Below are positions 20,478-29,750 of a stretch of 64,000 nucleotides of DNA, one piece after another. Under the pieces are notes generated by a model that was given only the letters and a program-made list of their open reading frames with translations, ran no database searches and was not told the origin of the DNA. Source of the stretch: Prochlorococcus sp. AG-409-L18. GTDB taxonomy: Bacteria; Cyanobacteriota; Cyanobacteriia; PCC-6307; Cyanobiaceae. The DNA is taken from contig QCKG01000001.1 of the NCBI GenBank assembly GCA_003215535.1, forward strand, positions 113,330-177,329, given 5' to 3'. Each line of letters opens with the position of its first letter. Within the stretch, counting starts at the first letter, position 1. A program made the translations under genes and the position numbers.

Positions 20478-22091
20478 CTATTTGTTAAACAACAATGTTT
20501 TAGGTTCTGCCCAGTTACCTTTTACATTGATGCTTGAGTCATTATGAGATAGATGTCTAAGTATAAGGAATATAGACTCATTAGAATCATTATTCAAACA
20601 ATCACTTATATCTTTAATTGACCTTTGGATACCATCTGATAATAATTTCTGAATTTCACCCTGTAATACCAGAACTTCAGCTGCAGCGGCTTTCCCAGCT
20701 TCTACCCCTGGCTGATGATAAGCATTTATATTTATTAATTCAGCGTATATCCCTACAGTCCTCTCAAATAATGCGATTAGTGCGCCTAATATTCGCTCAT
20801 TAAAATACTTTGTTGTGATGGTCACACTCTGTCTTCCTCCTTCTGTTAAGGCTTTTCTTGTACCTTGAAGGAATCCTGAAAGAAAATCACCTAATTTCTC
20901 ATTGTCACTATTAGGTAATTCATTTTCATCCTCTAGAACCTCAATAAAAGTTGCAAAGAAATTATCTAGTCCATCCCTTAACTGCTGAATATAAGCATGT
21001 TGATCTGTAGAACCTTTATTACCATATACAGCAATGCCTTGATTCGTTTCAACTCCTTTCCGATCAACTCGTTTACCTAGAGACTCCATAACGAGTTGTT
21101 GTAAGTATCTACTAAAAAGCTCCAAACGATCTCTATAGGGTAATACAACCATATCTCTAAGCCCTTTGCCTTCACCAGCGAAATACCAACTAATTGCTAG
21201 AAGAACAGCTGGATTATTAAATATATCCTTATTTCTTGTAGCCTCATCCATTAGTGAGGCGCCCTCCAGAAACTTATTAATATCACAACCAATAAGGGCT
21301 GCTGGTAAGAGGCCTACAGAACTCGTTATGCTGGTTCTTCCACCGACCCAATCTGGCAAATCAAAGCGCATTAACCATTTTTCATCCTTAGCCTTCTTAT
21401 CCAATTTACTATCCTTCATTGTTATGGCTACCGCTTGAGAAGGCCAGTCACCCTGGTGGCTTTCAAGGAATTTTCTTGCCTCTAGCATCGCTAATCTAGG
21501 TTCAGGTGTAGAACCAGATTTGCTAACTGTAACGACTAGTGTGTTTAGAATATCTGGCCCAATTAGTTCAAGTTTTTGCGAAATCCCTACTGGATCGACA
21601 TTATCTAGGAAATAAAAATTTAAGCCTTTACCAAATTCCTGCAATGAATTTATTAATAGCAGGGGCCCAAGACCACTTCCTCCTATACCTATCCAAAGAA
21701 CATTAGTAAAAGTTGAGTTTGATGAGGTTTTTATTGTGCCATTATTAATTTCCTGTGAAAACTGTCTTATTTGTTCAATCTCGCTTGAAATTAAGGTAGA
21801 AATTTCTTGCTTAGGTGAAAGAGCAGGTTTTCGCAACCAATAATGACCTACCTGTCTATTCTCGTCTTTGTTTGCTATTGCTCCTGATTCTAGTGAATCC
21901 ATTGCCACCAGAGCCGTCTCAAGATTCGGAAGAAGAGAATTTATTTCTGCTGAGGAAACATTCATTCTGCTTATGTCCAGCCAAATTCCTAGATCTTCAT
22001 GGAACCAAAGGAATTCACAAAAACGATCCCATAGAACTCTAGGATTGTCAGAACTGAAATCTGGCAAATTGGTTCCTGGTACAGATTCCAT
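20478..22091 (-). CDS. pgi: Glucose-6-phosphate isomerase
   Basis: Interconverts glucose 6-phosphate and fructose 6-phosphate in glycolysis, the oxidative pentose phosphate route and glycogen turnover. The 537-residue protein has the phosphosugar signature GGRTSITSSVGLLP, the sugar-phosphate SKSGSTPEP loop, and TDQHAYIQQLRDG with the active-site His. Length matches the cyanobacterial form. ATG at 22091 gives MESVPGTNLPDF as N terminus. It is convergent with leuS. Confidence 0.96.
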   Translation of the reverse strand: MESVPGTNLPDFSSDNPRVLWDRFCEFLWFHEDLGIWLDISRMNVSSAEINSLLPNLETALVAMDSLESGAIANKDENRQVGHYWLRKPALSPKQEISTLISSEIEQIRQFSQEINNGTIKTSSNSTFTNVLWIGIGGSGLGPLLLINSLQEFGKGLNFYFLDNVDPVGISQKLELIGPDILNTLVVTVSKSGSTPEPRLAMLEARKFLESHQGDWPSQAVAITMKDSKLDKKAKDEKWLMRFDLPDWVGGRTSITSSVGLLPAALIGCDINKFLEGASLMDEATRNKDIFNNPAVLLAISWYFAGEGKGLRDMVVLPYRDRLELFSRYLQQLVMESLGKRVDRKGVETNQGIAVYGNKGSTDQHAYIQQLRDGLDNFFATFIEVLEDENELPNSDNEKLGDFLSGFLQGTRKALTEGGRQSVTITTKYFNERILGALIALFERTVGIYAELININAYHQPGVEAGKAAAAEVLVLQGEIQKLLSDGIQRSIKDISDCLNNDSNESIFLILRHLSHNDSSINVKGNWAEPKTLLFNK

Positions 22092-22285
22092 TCTTGGAAA
22101 AATTCTATCTTATTGAAGTTAGCTCATCAACAGCAATAAGGCTTTGAGCTATAGAAAAATAACACTTCTATAATCTAATGGGAATAATATATAGACAAAC
22201 TAATGTTTGTTGATCAAGATTTAGTTAAATTGTATTAGGTGATAATTGGTTAGAATTTGTTCTAAAACTAGTATTATTAATTCTG

Positions 22286-23983
22286 CTAAACAAAGTCAAG
22301 CCATTTCCTTAGCAATTCCTCTTCACTTTTAGCAGTCGTTGTGTTGGCTACTATAAACCATTCCTTTTCTTTATCAAATGATGGAATTATTTTGCACTCG
22401 TAAAGATTTCCTCTTCGACAATAGATTATTGTTGATTCTGTTCCCGCTTTGAATAGTAAATACAAATCTTCCTGTCGTTTAACTCTAAAGTTGTCAATAG
22501 CTATTAATTCATCATTAGTTATAAGACCAGCAATTGCAGCAGGACTATCACTAATAACAGATTTAATCAATATAGAATTTAATTCGTTCTTAACCTTCAA
22601 CCCAAGAAAGAATGGATGTTTTGGTTTAGATTCTAAGTCAAGCCCTAATTTATTTAGGCATTCTATTAAGGGAATAGAGGCAGTAGTGTCTAACCATATA
22701 TTTAGTTTACTAGGCAGCGTAGAATCAATTTCTTCCAATCTCTTTAATATATCAGTTCGTGAATATCCAGTAATAAGTAACTCCTTATTTGCAAACATTT
22801 CTCTAAGTAACCTAGACAAAGATGAATCCAATGTTCGGAGCTCAACGTCTAGGCAAAAAGCTAGGAGTGTTCCCAATCTATAATAACTTATTTGATTATT
22901 AATGCTTGAGGGTGTGGATTTATATAATTTCACCCATGCTTCTCTAGAGCTATCTGCTAGTGATTGGCAATATCTACCTGGAGTATTTAAATATAAATTT
23001 ATTTCTTTAGATAAGTCTTCTAGAATTGACTCATAATTGGTTATAAAGGCAATATATGGAATAACCAGATCAAAATAACTGGTAATACCTTCTGCGAACC
23101 ATAAGCTATCACTAATGATTGGCCTAGTATAGTCATATCTAATATATTCTACAGGCCTTAACCTTCGTATATTCCATTGATGAAGATATTCATGTGCTAT
23201 AAGTTGAAGGAACTTTCTGTATCCCTTTGGATCTATAATTTCTCTCCAACTATATTGAATTACGAAACTATTATCATGTTCTAATCCACCATACAAATCT
23301 TCTATCAATTGGATAACAATTTGAAAACTCTTAGCTATAGGTTCTTGAACATCATGTATTTTACAAACAGCTTTACATATTTTTTTGACGTCGTCGATAA
23401 ATGTTTCTGGTAGACAATCAGGATGTTCACCTACAATAATTAATTCATGTGGTATAGAGCCAATAGTAAATGTCATCCTAGGTAACAAGCCAGCATGAAT
23501 AGGGGCATCAATTAATTCATCATAATCAATAGCACTTATAATTTTCTCTCCTTTAAGCGGCACATAAGAAGCCCAATTCTCGGGAAGATCTAATTCTAAT
23601 GTATGTTTGTTATCTCTTTGTTCTGAAACCAGCATTATTAATGCTGGTAAGCAAAGTGAAGCAAACTTATTGTCAATATAACATGTCCTAACTGTTAGAT
23701 TTGTCGCTTGAACTTCATAAGACAGTTTAGCATAATCATTCCCTAATGATTTAAAACTCCATTCTGATGTATTTTCTCTAGTTAATTCTATGTTTTGGCC
23801 TAATTGCTCGATGGAAATATTATAAATATTTTGCGAATGGTCCCTTATTGTGTAGGAGCCTGGTGTCCAGGTTGGTAATAATATTCTTTGTAGATTCGAT
23901 TTAGGCTTCCATTTTATCTCTACTTTTACTAGCTGTTTATTTGCATTTCTAAGATCCAGATGTACTTCTACTATCTGATCCAT
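22286..23983 (-). CDS. M61-family peptidase with PDZ domain
   Basis: A 565-residue zinc aminopeptidase of family M61 (glycyl aminopeptidase type). The zinc-binding motif is HEYLHQWN near residue 255, followed by a downstream Glu region in WFAEGITSYFD, as expected for gluzincins. The C-terminal part (about residues 445-540) reads as a PDZ domain: FLGLKVK, SDSPAAIAGLITNDELIAID. There is no obvious signal peptide, so it is probably cytoplasmic. The substrate is unknown. It starts at ATG 23983 and is divergent from purN across 237 bases. Confidence 0.88.
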   Translation of the reverse strand: MDQIVEVHLDLRNANKQLVKVEIKWKPKSNLQRILLPTWTPGSYTIRDHSQNIYNISIEQLGQNIELTRENTSEWSFKSLGNDYAKLSYEVQATNLTVRTCYIDNKFASLCLPALIMLVSEQRDNKHTLELDLPENWASYVPLKGEKIISAIDYDELIDAPIHAGLLPRMTFTIGSIPHELIIVGEHPDCLPETFIDDVKKICKAVCKIHDVQEPIAKSFQIVIQLIEDLYGGLEHDNSFVIQYSWREIIDPKGYRKFLQLIAHEYLHQWNIRRLRPVEYIRYDYTRPIISDSLWFAEGITSYFDLVIPYIAFITNYESILEDLSKEINLYLNTPGRYCQSLADSSREAWVKLYKSTPSSINNQISYYRLGTLLAFCLDVELRTLDSSLSRLLREMFANKELLITGYSRTDILKRLEEIDSTLPSKLNIWLDTTASIPLIECLNKLGLDLESKPKHPFFLGLKVKNELNSILIKSVISDSPAAIAGLITNDELIAIDNFRVKRQEDLYLLFKAGTESTIIYCRRGNLYECKIIPSFDKEKEWFIVANTTTAKSEEELLRKWLDFV

Positions 23984-24220
23984 TAGAAAATAAAACCTTC
24001 AGTTACTATATAGAGTTCTAGTAATTTAGTCAAAATAAAACCTTAATATCTGTTTATATTCATTATTTTAGTTTCTTGTGTCATTATAGAATAACTAATT
24101 CCTATTGAATTTGATAATTGTTAACCTTATTCGGTAAGCTTTATATTAAAATAGGTTTTCATTGTTGCGATACTTCTGTCAAGGAAATCGCATTCATACC
24201 TAAATAGACTTATTAATTCT

Positions 24221-24883
24221 ATGTCCCACACCGATTCAGAAGCCGCAAGCAGCCTAAAACAAGAATCAATATATTCTCCTAAAACGTTCTTAAATCAACG
24301 AACAAATAGGAAATTGACGCTAGGAGTTCTAGCTTCAGGTAATGGTAGTAATTTTGAAGCAATCTCAAAAGCTATAGACAAGGGTATTCTTAATGCCTCA
24401 ATAGCACTTTTAATTGTTAATAACAATTACTGCAATGCCATTAATAGAGCCAAGCGGTTGAATATAGATTTCAAAATCATAGATCACATGAATTTTCCCT
24501 CAAGGGAAAAATTTGATGAGCAAATCGCATTATGTTTTAAGCAACTAAATGTGGATTTTATAATTATGGCAGGATGGATGAGGATCGTCACTCCTACTCT
24601 TATAAATGAATACCCTAGAAGAATTCTTAATATACATCCATCATTATTACCTAGTTTTAAAGGTACCAATGCCATTAAACAAGCCTTAAATTCTGGGGTA
24701 AAAATAACTGGTTGTACTGTACACTTTGTCGATCTAGAGTTAGATTCTGGACCAATTATAATGCAGGCTGCAGTGCCTATATATGAAGGTGATGATGAGG
24801 AGTTAATCTTGAGGAGAATTCAATTTCAGGAGCATAGGATCCTTCCCTTTTCAATAAATATTGTGAGCAAGTTGATTAATTAA
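24221..24883 (+). CDS. purN: Phosphoribosylglycinamide formyltransferase
   Basis: Transfers the formyl group from 10-formyltetrahydrofolate to GAR in purine synthesis. The 220 residues include the LGVLASGNGSNFEAI phosphate-binding segment, the catalytic Asn-His region ILNIHPSLLPSFKG, and CTVHFVDLELDSGPII with the essential Asp. About 30 residues precede the core, more than in E. coli PurN (212 residues), with no recognisable signal. ATG at 24221 is the only ATG near the frame's start. It converges with argC after seven bases. Confidence 0.95.
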   Translation: MSHTDSEAASSLKQESIYSPKTFLNQRTNRKLTLGVLASGNGSNFEAISKAIDKGILNASIALLIVNNNYCNAINRAKRLNIDFKIIDHMNFPSREKFDEQIALCFKQLNVDFIIMAGWMRIVTPTLINEYPRRILNIHPSLLPSFKGTNAIKQALNSGVKITGCTVHFVDLELDSGPIIMQAAVPIYEGDDEELILRRIQFQEHRILPFSINIVSKLIN

Positions 24884-24890
24884 TTCTTAC

Positions 24891-26003
24891 TTAGGGGTAG
24901 AATCCCTTTATGTTTAGCCCCGTCTCTTGATTGTAACCTGCCATTAAGTTTAAACATTGTATGGCTTGCCCAGCCTGACCTTTTATTAAATTATCTACTA
25001 CAGACATAAGCACAATTCCACCAGTTCTAGAATCTACCTGCACACTCATTAGCGCCTTATTTGTTTGTCTTACCCATTTTGTAGCTGGATAGACACCAAC
25101 AGGTAGGACATCAATGCAGGGCTGATGAGAATAAAATGTTTTTAAAACAGTTGTGCAGTCTTCAGCTGTTAGACCAGGATCTCTTAGACGTCCATAAACG
25201 GTTGCTAGAAGTCCTCTTACCATAGGAATTAGGTGGGGAGTGAATTGCAGATTAATTCTTCTCCCTGCTACCTCACTTGCTTGTTCTTCTATTTCTGAGG
25301 TATGCCTGTGTCCAATAACTCCATAGGGGCTAATTGATTCTGATGCTTCTGATAAGAGTAGATTCTCTTTGGGTGATCTTCCTCCACCAGAAGTACCAGT
25401 TTTTGCATCAATGATTAAACCCTCTGTTTCAATTAACCCCTGCTTTAGAAAGGGAAGTAGAGCCAACAGTGATGTTGTAGGAAAGCAACCTGGTGATGCT
25501 ACAAGTCTCGCCTTAGAGATTGATAAAGCATTCCATTCAGGTAGTCCATAAATGGCCTCTTTGCACAACTCCTTATCCTGACGTTCATGTAAATTACTTT
25601 CTTTAACATACACATGTTTCCATTGATCTAGTGAATTGTATCGATAATCTGCTGACAGATCTATTACACGCACATTATGTTTTAAGAGATCAGGAACAAT
25701 CTGGCATGCAAATCCATTTGGAAGACTTAGCACAGCATAGTCGGCTTGTTGAGAAATAATTTCTGCATTGGGTGTCTGAACTACAGGATCATGATCCAAA
25801 GGAAGGAATGGACAAATCTCACTCCATCGTTTACCTGCACTACGTTCTCCACCCAAATATGCAATATCAAAGTTCGGATGATCAATCAATCCTCTTATCA
25901 TCTGAATTCCTCCATAGCCGGAAGCTCCAATTACAGCGACTCGAGTATTATTTGTGAAAGGAATAGATTGCGATGATGGAGAAAATACACTTTCCATGGA
26001 CAT
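24891..26003 (-). CDS. argC: N-acetyl-gamma-glutamyl-phosphate reductase
   Basis: NADPH-dependent reductase for the third step of arginine synthesis. The 370 residues show the dinucleotide-binding motif VIGASGYGGIQMIRGL at about 25-40 and the catalytic cysteine in ASPGCFPTT, with TGTSGGGRSP and GHRHTSEIEEQ downstream. ATG at 26003 was taken; a second ATG two codons later is possible. The first 20 residues are Ser-rich and precede the usual start of the fold. It is divergent from ribBA. Confidence 0.95.
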   Translation of the reverse strand: MSMESVFSPSSQSIPFTNNTRVAVIGASGYGGIQMIRGLIDHPNFDIAYLGGERSAGKRWSEICPFLPLDHDPVVQTPNAEIISQQADYAVLSLPNGFACQIVPDLLKHNVRVIDLSADYRYNSLDQWKHVYVKESNLHERQDKELCKEAIYGLPEWNALSISKARLVASPGCFPTTSLLALLPFLKQGLIETEGLIIDAKTGTSGGGRSPKENLLLSEASESISPYGVIGHRHTSEIEEQASEVAGRRINLQFTPHLIPMVRGLLATVYGRLRDPGLTAEDCTTVLKTFYSHQPCIDVLPVGVYPATKWVRQTNKALMSVQVDSRTGGIVLMSVVDNLIKGQAGQAIQCLNLMAGYNQETGLNIKGFYP

Positions 26004-26045
26004 GGTTGATGCGAGTCGATAGTAAACGTGTCGATAATGAGTTGA

Positions 26046-27770
26046 GCCAGTTCGATCCTTAGCACCCTGACTAACTCAAGTAAATCCAACAAGAACGTCG
26101 AATTTCAATTTGACGCAATAGCTGACGCCCTTGCTGCAATTCGAAATGGCGAGTGCGTTGTGGTAGTTGACGATGAGCGCAGAGAAAACGAAGGTGACCT
26201 CATATGTGCTGCACAATTCGCAACTCCAGAACAAATTAACTTCATGGCAAGGGAAGCTAGAGGACTAATTTGCCTGGCAATGCAAGGGAAACGACTAGAC
26301 CACTTGGATTTGCCACTGATGGTAGATAGGAATACAGATGCTAACCAAACAGCCTTTACAGTAAGTATTGATGCTGGGCCTGAACACGGCGTCTCAACAG
26401 GGATATCAGCAGAAGATAGAGCCAAAACTATTCAAGTAGCCTTAAATCCTGAGACACGTCCAATAGATCTGCGAAGACCGGGCCATATTTTCCCTTTACG
26501 AGCTCGTAAAGGTGGTGTACTCAAAAGAGCTGGTCATACAGAAGCTGCAGTTGATTTATCACAGCTTTCTGGCTTATCACCGTCTGGTGTTATTTGTGAA
26601 ATACAAAATTCAGATGGATCTATGGCTAGACTTCCTGAATTATATAAATATGCAAAGGACTGGGGCCTGAAACTTATAAGTATTGCAGATCTAATTAGAT
26701 TTAGATTAGAGAATGAAAGGTTCGTATATCGTAAAGCAAAAGCAAACTTACCAAGCCAATTTGGGGGTTTTACAGCTATTGGATACTGTAATGAATTAGA
26801 TGGAACAGAACATGTTGCACTTATCAAGGGAGAACCTGGAGCATTAGAGGAACCTGTTTTAGTTAGGATGCATTCAGAATGCTTAACAGGTGATGCATTT
26901 GGCTCATTAAGGTGCGACTGTAGAGCCCAGTTAGAATCTGCCCTAAGAAAGATAGAAGAAGAAGGAGAAGGTGTTGTTGTATACCTTCGCCAAGAAGGAC
27001 GGGGTATTGGACTAATTAATAAATTAAAGGCTTATAGCCTTCAGGATGGAGGCTTAGATACTGTAGAAGCTAATGAGAAGCTTGGTTTCCCAGCTGATTT
27101 AAGAAACTATGGGGTTGGAGCACAAATCCTAACTGATCTAGGCATACACAAGCTCAGGTTATTAACTAATAATCCTAGGAAGATTGCAGGCTTAGGAGGC
27201 TACGGATTAAATGTGGAAAGTAGACTGCCTCTACTTATTTCTCCTGGAGACTATAACTCAACATATTTAGCCGCTAAAAGAGATAAATTGGGCCATATGA
27301 TAGAATCAACTAATAAATCAGAACAAACATTAGTAACGTCTAAGTTCATCGTTGTGTTTTGGGATGGGGTAGTTAACGATGAACAAATGTCATTTATAAA
27401 GAATTCAGCAAGGGAATTATCCTCAACCTTAAAAATTGATTTAATTCCTGAGACAGCCCCAAGATTATTAGCGATTTGGGAAAGGCCTCTATTTGTCTGG
27501 AGATTATTATCTAAGTTAGATTTGAATGAAACCTCCCCTCAAACAATTAAAATAAGTACACTAGAATCATTCATCAAACAAATTGGTGCATGGCCAGCAA
27601 CTAAAAGAGTTGGTGTCCTGATTACTGATAATAAACAAAGAGCATTCCACCCATCTGAAAGTATAACTAAGGAACACAGAAACTTAAATGAATTTGATAA
27701 TAATAATTCTCTTCAGTTGGATTCATTGAATGAATCAGGCAATATAAATACAATCCTATGGTATGAATAA
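26046..27770 (+). CDS. ribBA: Bifunctional riboflavin synthesis protein RibBA, start codon unresolved
   Basis: Joins 3,4-dihydroxy-2-butanone 4-phosphate synthase (RibB) to GTP cyclohydrolase II (RibA). RibB shows VVVVDDERRENEGD and GHTEAAVDL. RibA shows HSECLTGDAFGSLRCDC (zinc cysteines) and RQEGRGIGL. About 150 residues follow the RibA core, as in other cyanobacterial forms, with no known role. The start is odd. GTG at 26160 would cut off the conserved DAIADALAAIRNGE segment (about 26112-26153), which is clearly coded upstream. The frame is open back to TGA at 26043, with no ATG, GTG or TTG in between. The only in-frame ATG, at 26037, is followed by AGT and that TGA. Start bounds given are the open frame. 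Confidence 0.88.
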   Translation, partial: ASSILSTLTNSSKSNKNVEFQFDAIADALAAIRNGECVVVVDDERRENEGDLICAAQFATPEQINFMAREARGLICLAMQGKRLDHLDLPLMVDRNTDANQTAFTVSIDAGPEHGVSTGISAEDRAKTIQVALNPETRPIDLRRPGHIFPLRARKGGVLKRAGHTEAAVDLSQLSGLSPSGVICEIQNSDGSMARLPELYKYAKDWGLKLISIADLIRFRLENERFVYRKAKANLPSQFGGFTAIGYCNELDGTEHVALIKGEPGALEEPVLVRMHSECLTGDAFGSLRCDCRAQLESALRKIEEEGEGVVVYLRQEGRGIGLINKLKAYSLQDGGLDTVEANEKLGFPADLRNYGVGAQILTDLGIHKLRLLTNNPRKIAGLGGYGLNVESRLPLLISPGDYNSTYLAAKRDKLGHMIESTNKSEQTLVTSKFIVVFWDGVVNDEQMSFIKNSARELSSTLKIDLIPETAPRLLAIWERPLFVWRLLSKLDLNETSPQTIKISTLESFIKQIGAWPATKRVGVLITDNKQRAFHPSESITKEHRNLNEFDNNNSLQLDSLNESGNINTILWYE

Positions 27771-27779
27771 TGATTTAGT

Positions 27780-28217
27780 TCATTTTATTGAGATTTTCTT
27801 TATTAAAGATCCGTTAGAAAGCTTTTTGACTAGATCAATATTGCTGGTTTTCCCAAAAACAGTATGTAATCCATCTAAATGTGGTTGAGACTCATGAACT
27901 ATAAAGAATTGGCTTCCACCAGTATCCTTGCCTGCATGGGCCATTGAAAGGGAGCCTGGAAGATGTTTATTGTGATTGATTTCACAATTAATCGTATAGC
28001 CAGGACCTCCTGTTCCAGCCACGCCTCTAGCCCCGTCTCTTGAATTAGGACAACCTCCTTGTGCCATGAAGCCTTGAATAACTCTATGAAACTTCAATCC
28101 GTCATAAAAACCTGACTCAGCTAACTTAATAAAATTAGCAACTGTGTTAGGTGCATCATCCTCAAACAATTCAAGCTCAATACAACCAAATTCAGTATCA
28201 ATAAAAGCTTTCTTCAC
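27780..28217 (-). CDS. ppiB: Peptidyl-prolyl cis-trans isomerase, cyclophilin type
   Basis: A 145-residue cytoplasmic cyclophilin. It shows [38 protein letters not shown] and [11 protein letters not shown], the standard active-site segments with the catalytic Arg in FHRVI. There is no signal peptide. The start is GTG at 28217, giving [11 protein letters not shown]. It converges with ribBA after nine bases. Confidence 0.92.
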   Translation of the reverse strand: MKKAFIDTEFGCIELELFEDDAPNTVANFIKLAESGFYDGLKFHRVIQGFMAQGGCPNSRDGARGVAGTGGPGYTINCEINHNKHLPGSLSMAHAGKDTGGSQFFIVHESQPHLDGLHTVFGKTSNIDLVKKLSNGSLIKKISIK

Positions 28218-28323
28218 AGTGTTCCCTTTAAAACTTAATCATATTACAATAGTGTTCATATGTCAAAATAATTGAACCAACTCACCAGGTTCAAATAGAC
28301 AAATAATTAAATACTCATATAGC

Positions 28324-29289
28324 TTATATATATAATTTGTGTTGGCAGTTAATATATTCGAGTGCTGGCCTTAAGTGGCCATCGAAGGTTGATAGCAGAG
28401 ACTTTGCTTGTTCTATGTCGAGGTTACTAATCGCTATTAAAATCGCTAGTTTGACTGATCCATTAGTTTGGTTAAGTAGAGAGATTGCTTGGTCTTTGTC
28501 TGCATCAACCACATCCTTCAATATACGTAATGATCTATCTAACAGTTTCTTATTTGTAACTGCCACATCCACCATCCTGTTACCAAGAACTTTCCCAAGA
28601 CGAATCATGACTGCTGATGAAATAATATTAAGAGCCATTTTTGTTGCTGTTCCTGCCTTTAGTCGCGTAGAGCCAACTATTAATTCTGGTCCAGTTAATA
28701 ATCGGATGTCAATTTCACATGGAAGGGGTGCCTGATCATATGGGACACAAGAAATAGCTATGGAAAGAGCTTTTAGTTCTTTTGCGTAAACTAAACCTGA
28801 TTTTACATATGGTGTTGTTCCTCCAGCTGTAATACCTATTAAGCAGTCTTTATTAGAAAAGTACTTTTTCTTTAGATCTTCCTTTGCGAGTTTCTCTATA
28901 TCTTCCTTACCTTCTGAACTGCTTATCAAGGATTCTGTCCCTCCAGCAATAATAGCTTGAACTAGGTCAGGAGGGGTACAAAATGTTGGTGGACATTCAG
29001 CTGCATCAATAACACCAATCCTACCGGATGTACCTGCACCTAAATAAAAAAGTCTTCCCTCACTCTTTAGCCTTAATGTGATTTCATCAATTGCTCTTGT
29101 GATTTCTGGTATTGCTTTCTTAACTGCTAATTGTGGTAATTGATCTTCTTTATTAAATAACTCAACAATTTCTTTTGTTGGGATCTTGTCTATATTAATA
29201 CTTTTTGGATTGTTCTGTTCAGTTAACAGTTCACCTCTATCATAGTTTAAATCAAACTTATATTTACCTCGCATACTTGAATCCTTCAT
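28324..29289 (-). CDS. murQ: N-acetylmuramic acid 6-phosphate etherase
   Basis: Splits MurNAc 6-phosphate into GlcNAc 6-phosphate and lactate, recycling peptidoglycan. The 321 residues have the SIS-domain start LGAGTSGRIGVIDAAE with the PPTF segment, GITAGGTTPYV, and the C-terminal VDVAVTNKKL stretch. All are family hallmarks. Its usual partner AnmK (anhydro-MurNAc kinase) is not in this window. It begins at ATG 29289, one base before the end of the DUF3110 gene, so the two are tightly linked. Confidence 0.93.
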   Translation of the reverse strand: MKDSSMRGKYKFDLNYDRGELLTEQNNPKSINIDKIPTKEIVELFNKEDQLPQLAVKKAIPEITRAIDEITLRLKSEGRLFYLGAGTSGRIGVIDAAECPPTFCTPPDLVQAIIAGGTESLISSSEGKEDIEKLAKEDLKKKYFSNKDCLIGITAGGTTPYVKSGLVYAKELKALSIAISCVPYDQAPLPCEIDIRLLTGPELIVGSTRLKAGTATKMALNIISSAVMIRLGKVLGNRMVDVAVTNKKLLDRSLRILKDVVDADKDQAISLLNQTNGSVKLAILIAISNLDIEQAKSLLSTFDGHLRPALEYINCQHKLYI

Positions 29290-29700
29290 TTAAATTAGTC
29301 CTTCAAGTCTCTTTCTAAAAGCATCTAAATCTAAATCTTTACTTGATTCTGAAACAAATTGATCTTTCTCTGTAATCTCGTCATCCTTATCCCAATTAAC
29401 AACATCTCGATTAGATACTGGTGGAGATAAGAACATTCGCTCTTCTTCTGTTTTAGGAAGAAATCCTTTCTCAATAAATCTAGCTTTATATCCAGCCTCA
29501 TTGCAAAATTTTTCTATTTCTTGTCTATCAATACTCTCTACGGACGGCATGGGGAAATCTTGGGCCTCAAGAAGAACAGAATATCTCTCTGCATCTTCCT
29601 TATTCTCAAACATTAATACTACAGTCTTACCCTTAATTTCAAGGGAGTGAATACCCTCAGTTTCTTTACCTGCTTCATATAAAAGAACGTGAATTAGCAT
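29290..29700 (-). CDS. DUF3110 family protein
   Basis: A 136-residue protein whose first 80 residues match the cyanobacterial DUF3110 family: VLLYEAGKETEGIHSLEIKG, VVLMFENKEDAERYSVLLE and DFPMPSVESID. The remainder is acidic and rich in Asp, Glu and Ser, and probably disordered. No function is established. It lies between dnaJ (50 bases upstream) and murQ (directly adjacent), in a run of minus-strand genes that may share a transcript from dnaK. Confidence 0.82.
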   Translation of the reverse strand: MLIHVLLYEAGKETEGIHSLEIKGKTVVLMFENKEDAERYSVLLEAQDFPMPSVESIDRQEIEKFCNEAGYKARFIEKGFLPKTEEERMFLSPPVSNRDVVNWDKDDEITEKDQFVSESSKDLDLDAFRKRLEGLI

Positions 29701-29750
29701 AAAAGCGAGGGTAATGAATGATAGAACTTAATAATTCTCATTTTAGTTTG

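Noticed and set aside
23987..24044. Direct repeat AAAATAAAACCTT at 23987-23999 and 24032-24044 between the M61 peptidase and purN
   Set aside because: Short, A-rich and common in composition; no link to a known binding site.
28337..28735. Plus-strand frame of 132 codons
   Set aside because: It is antisense to murQ, whose family motifs are intact on the minus strand.
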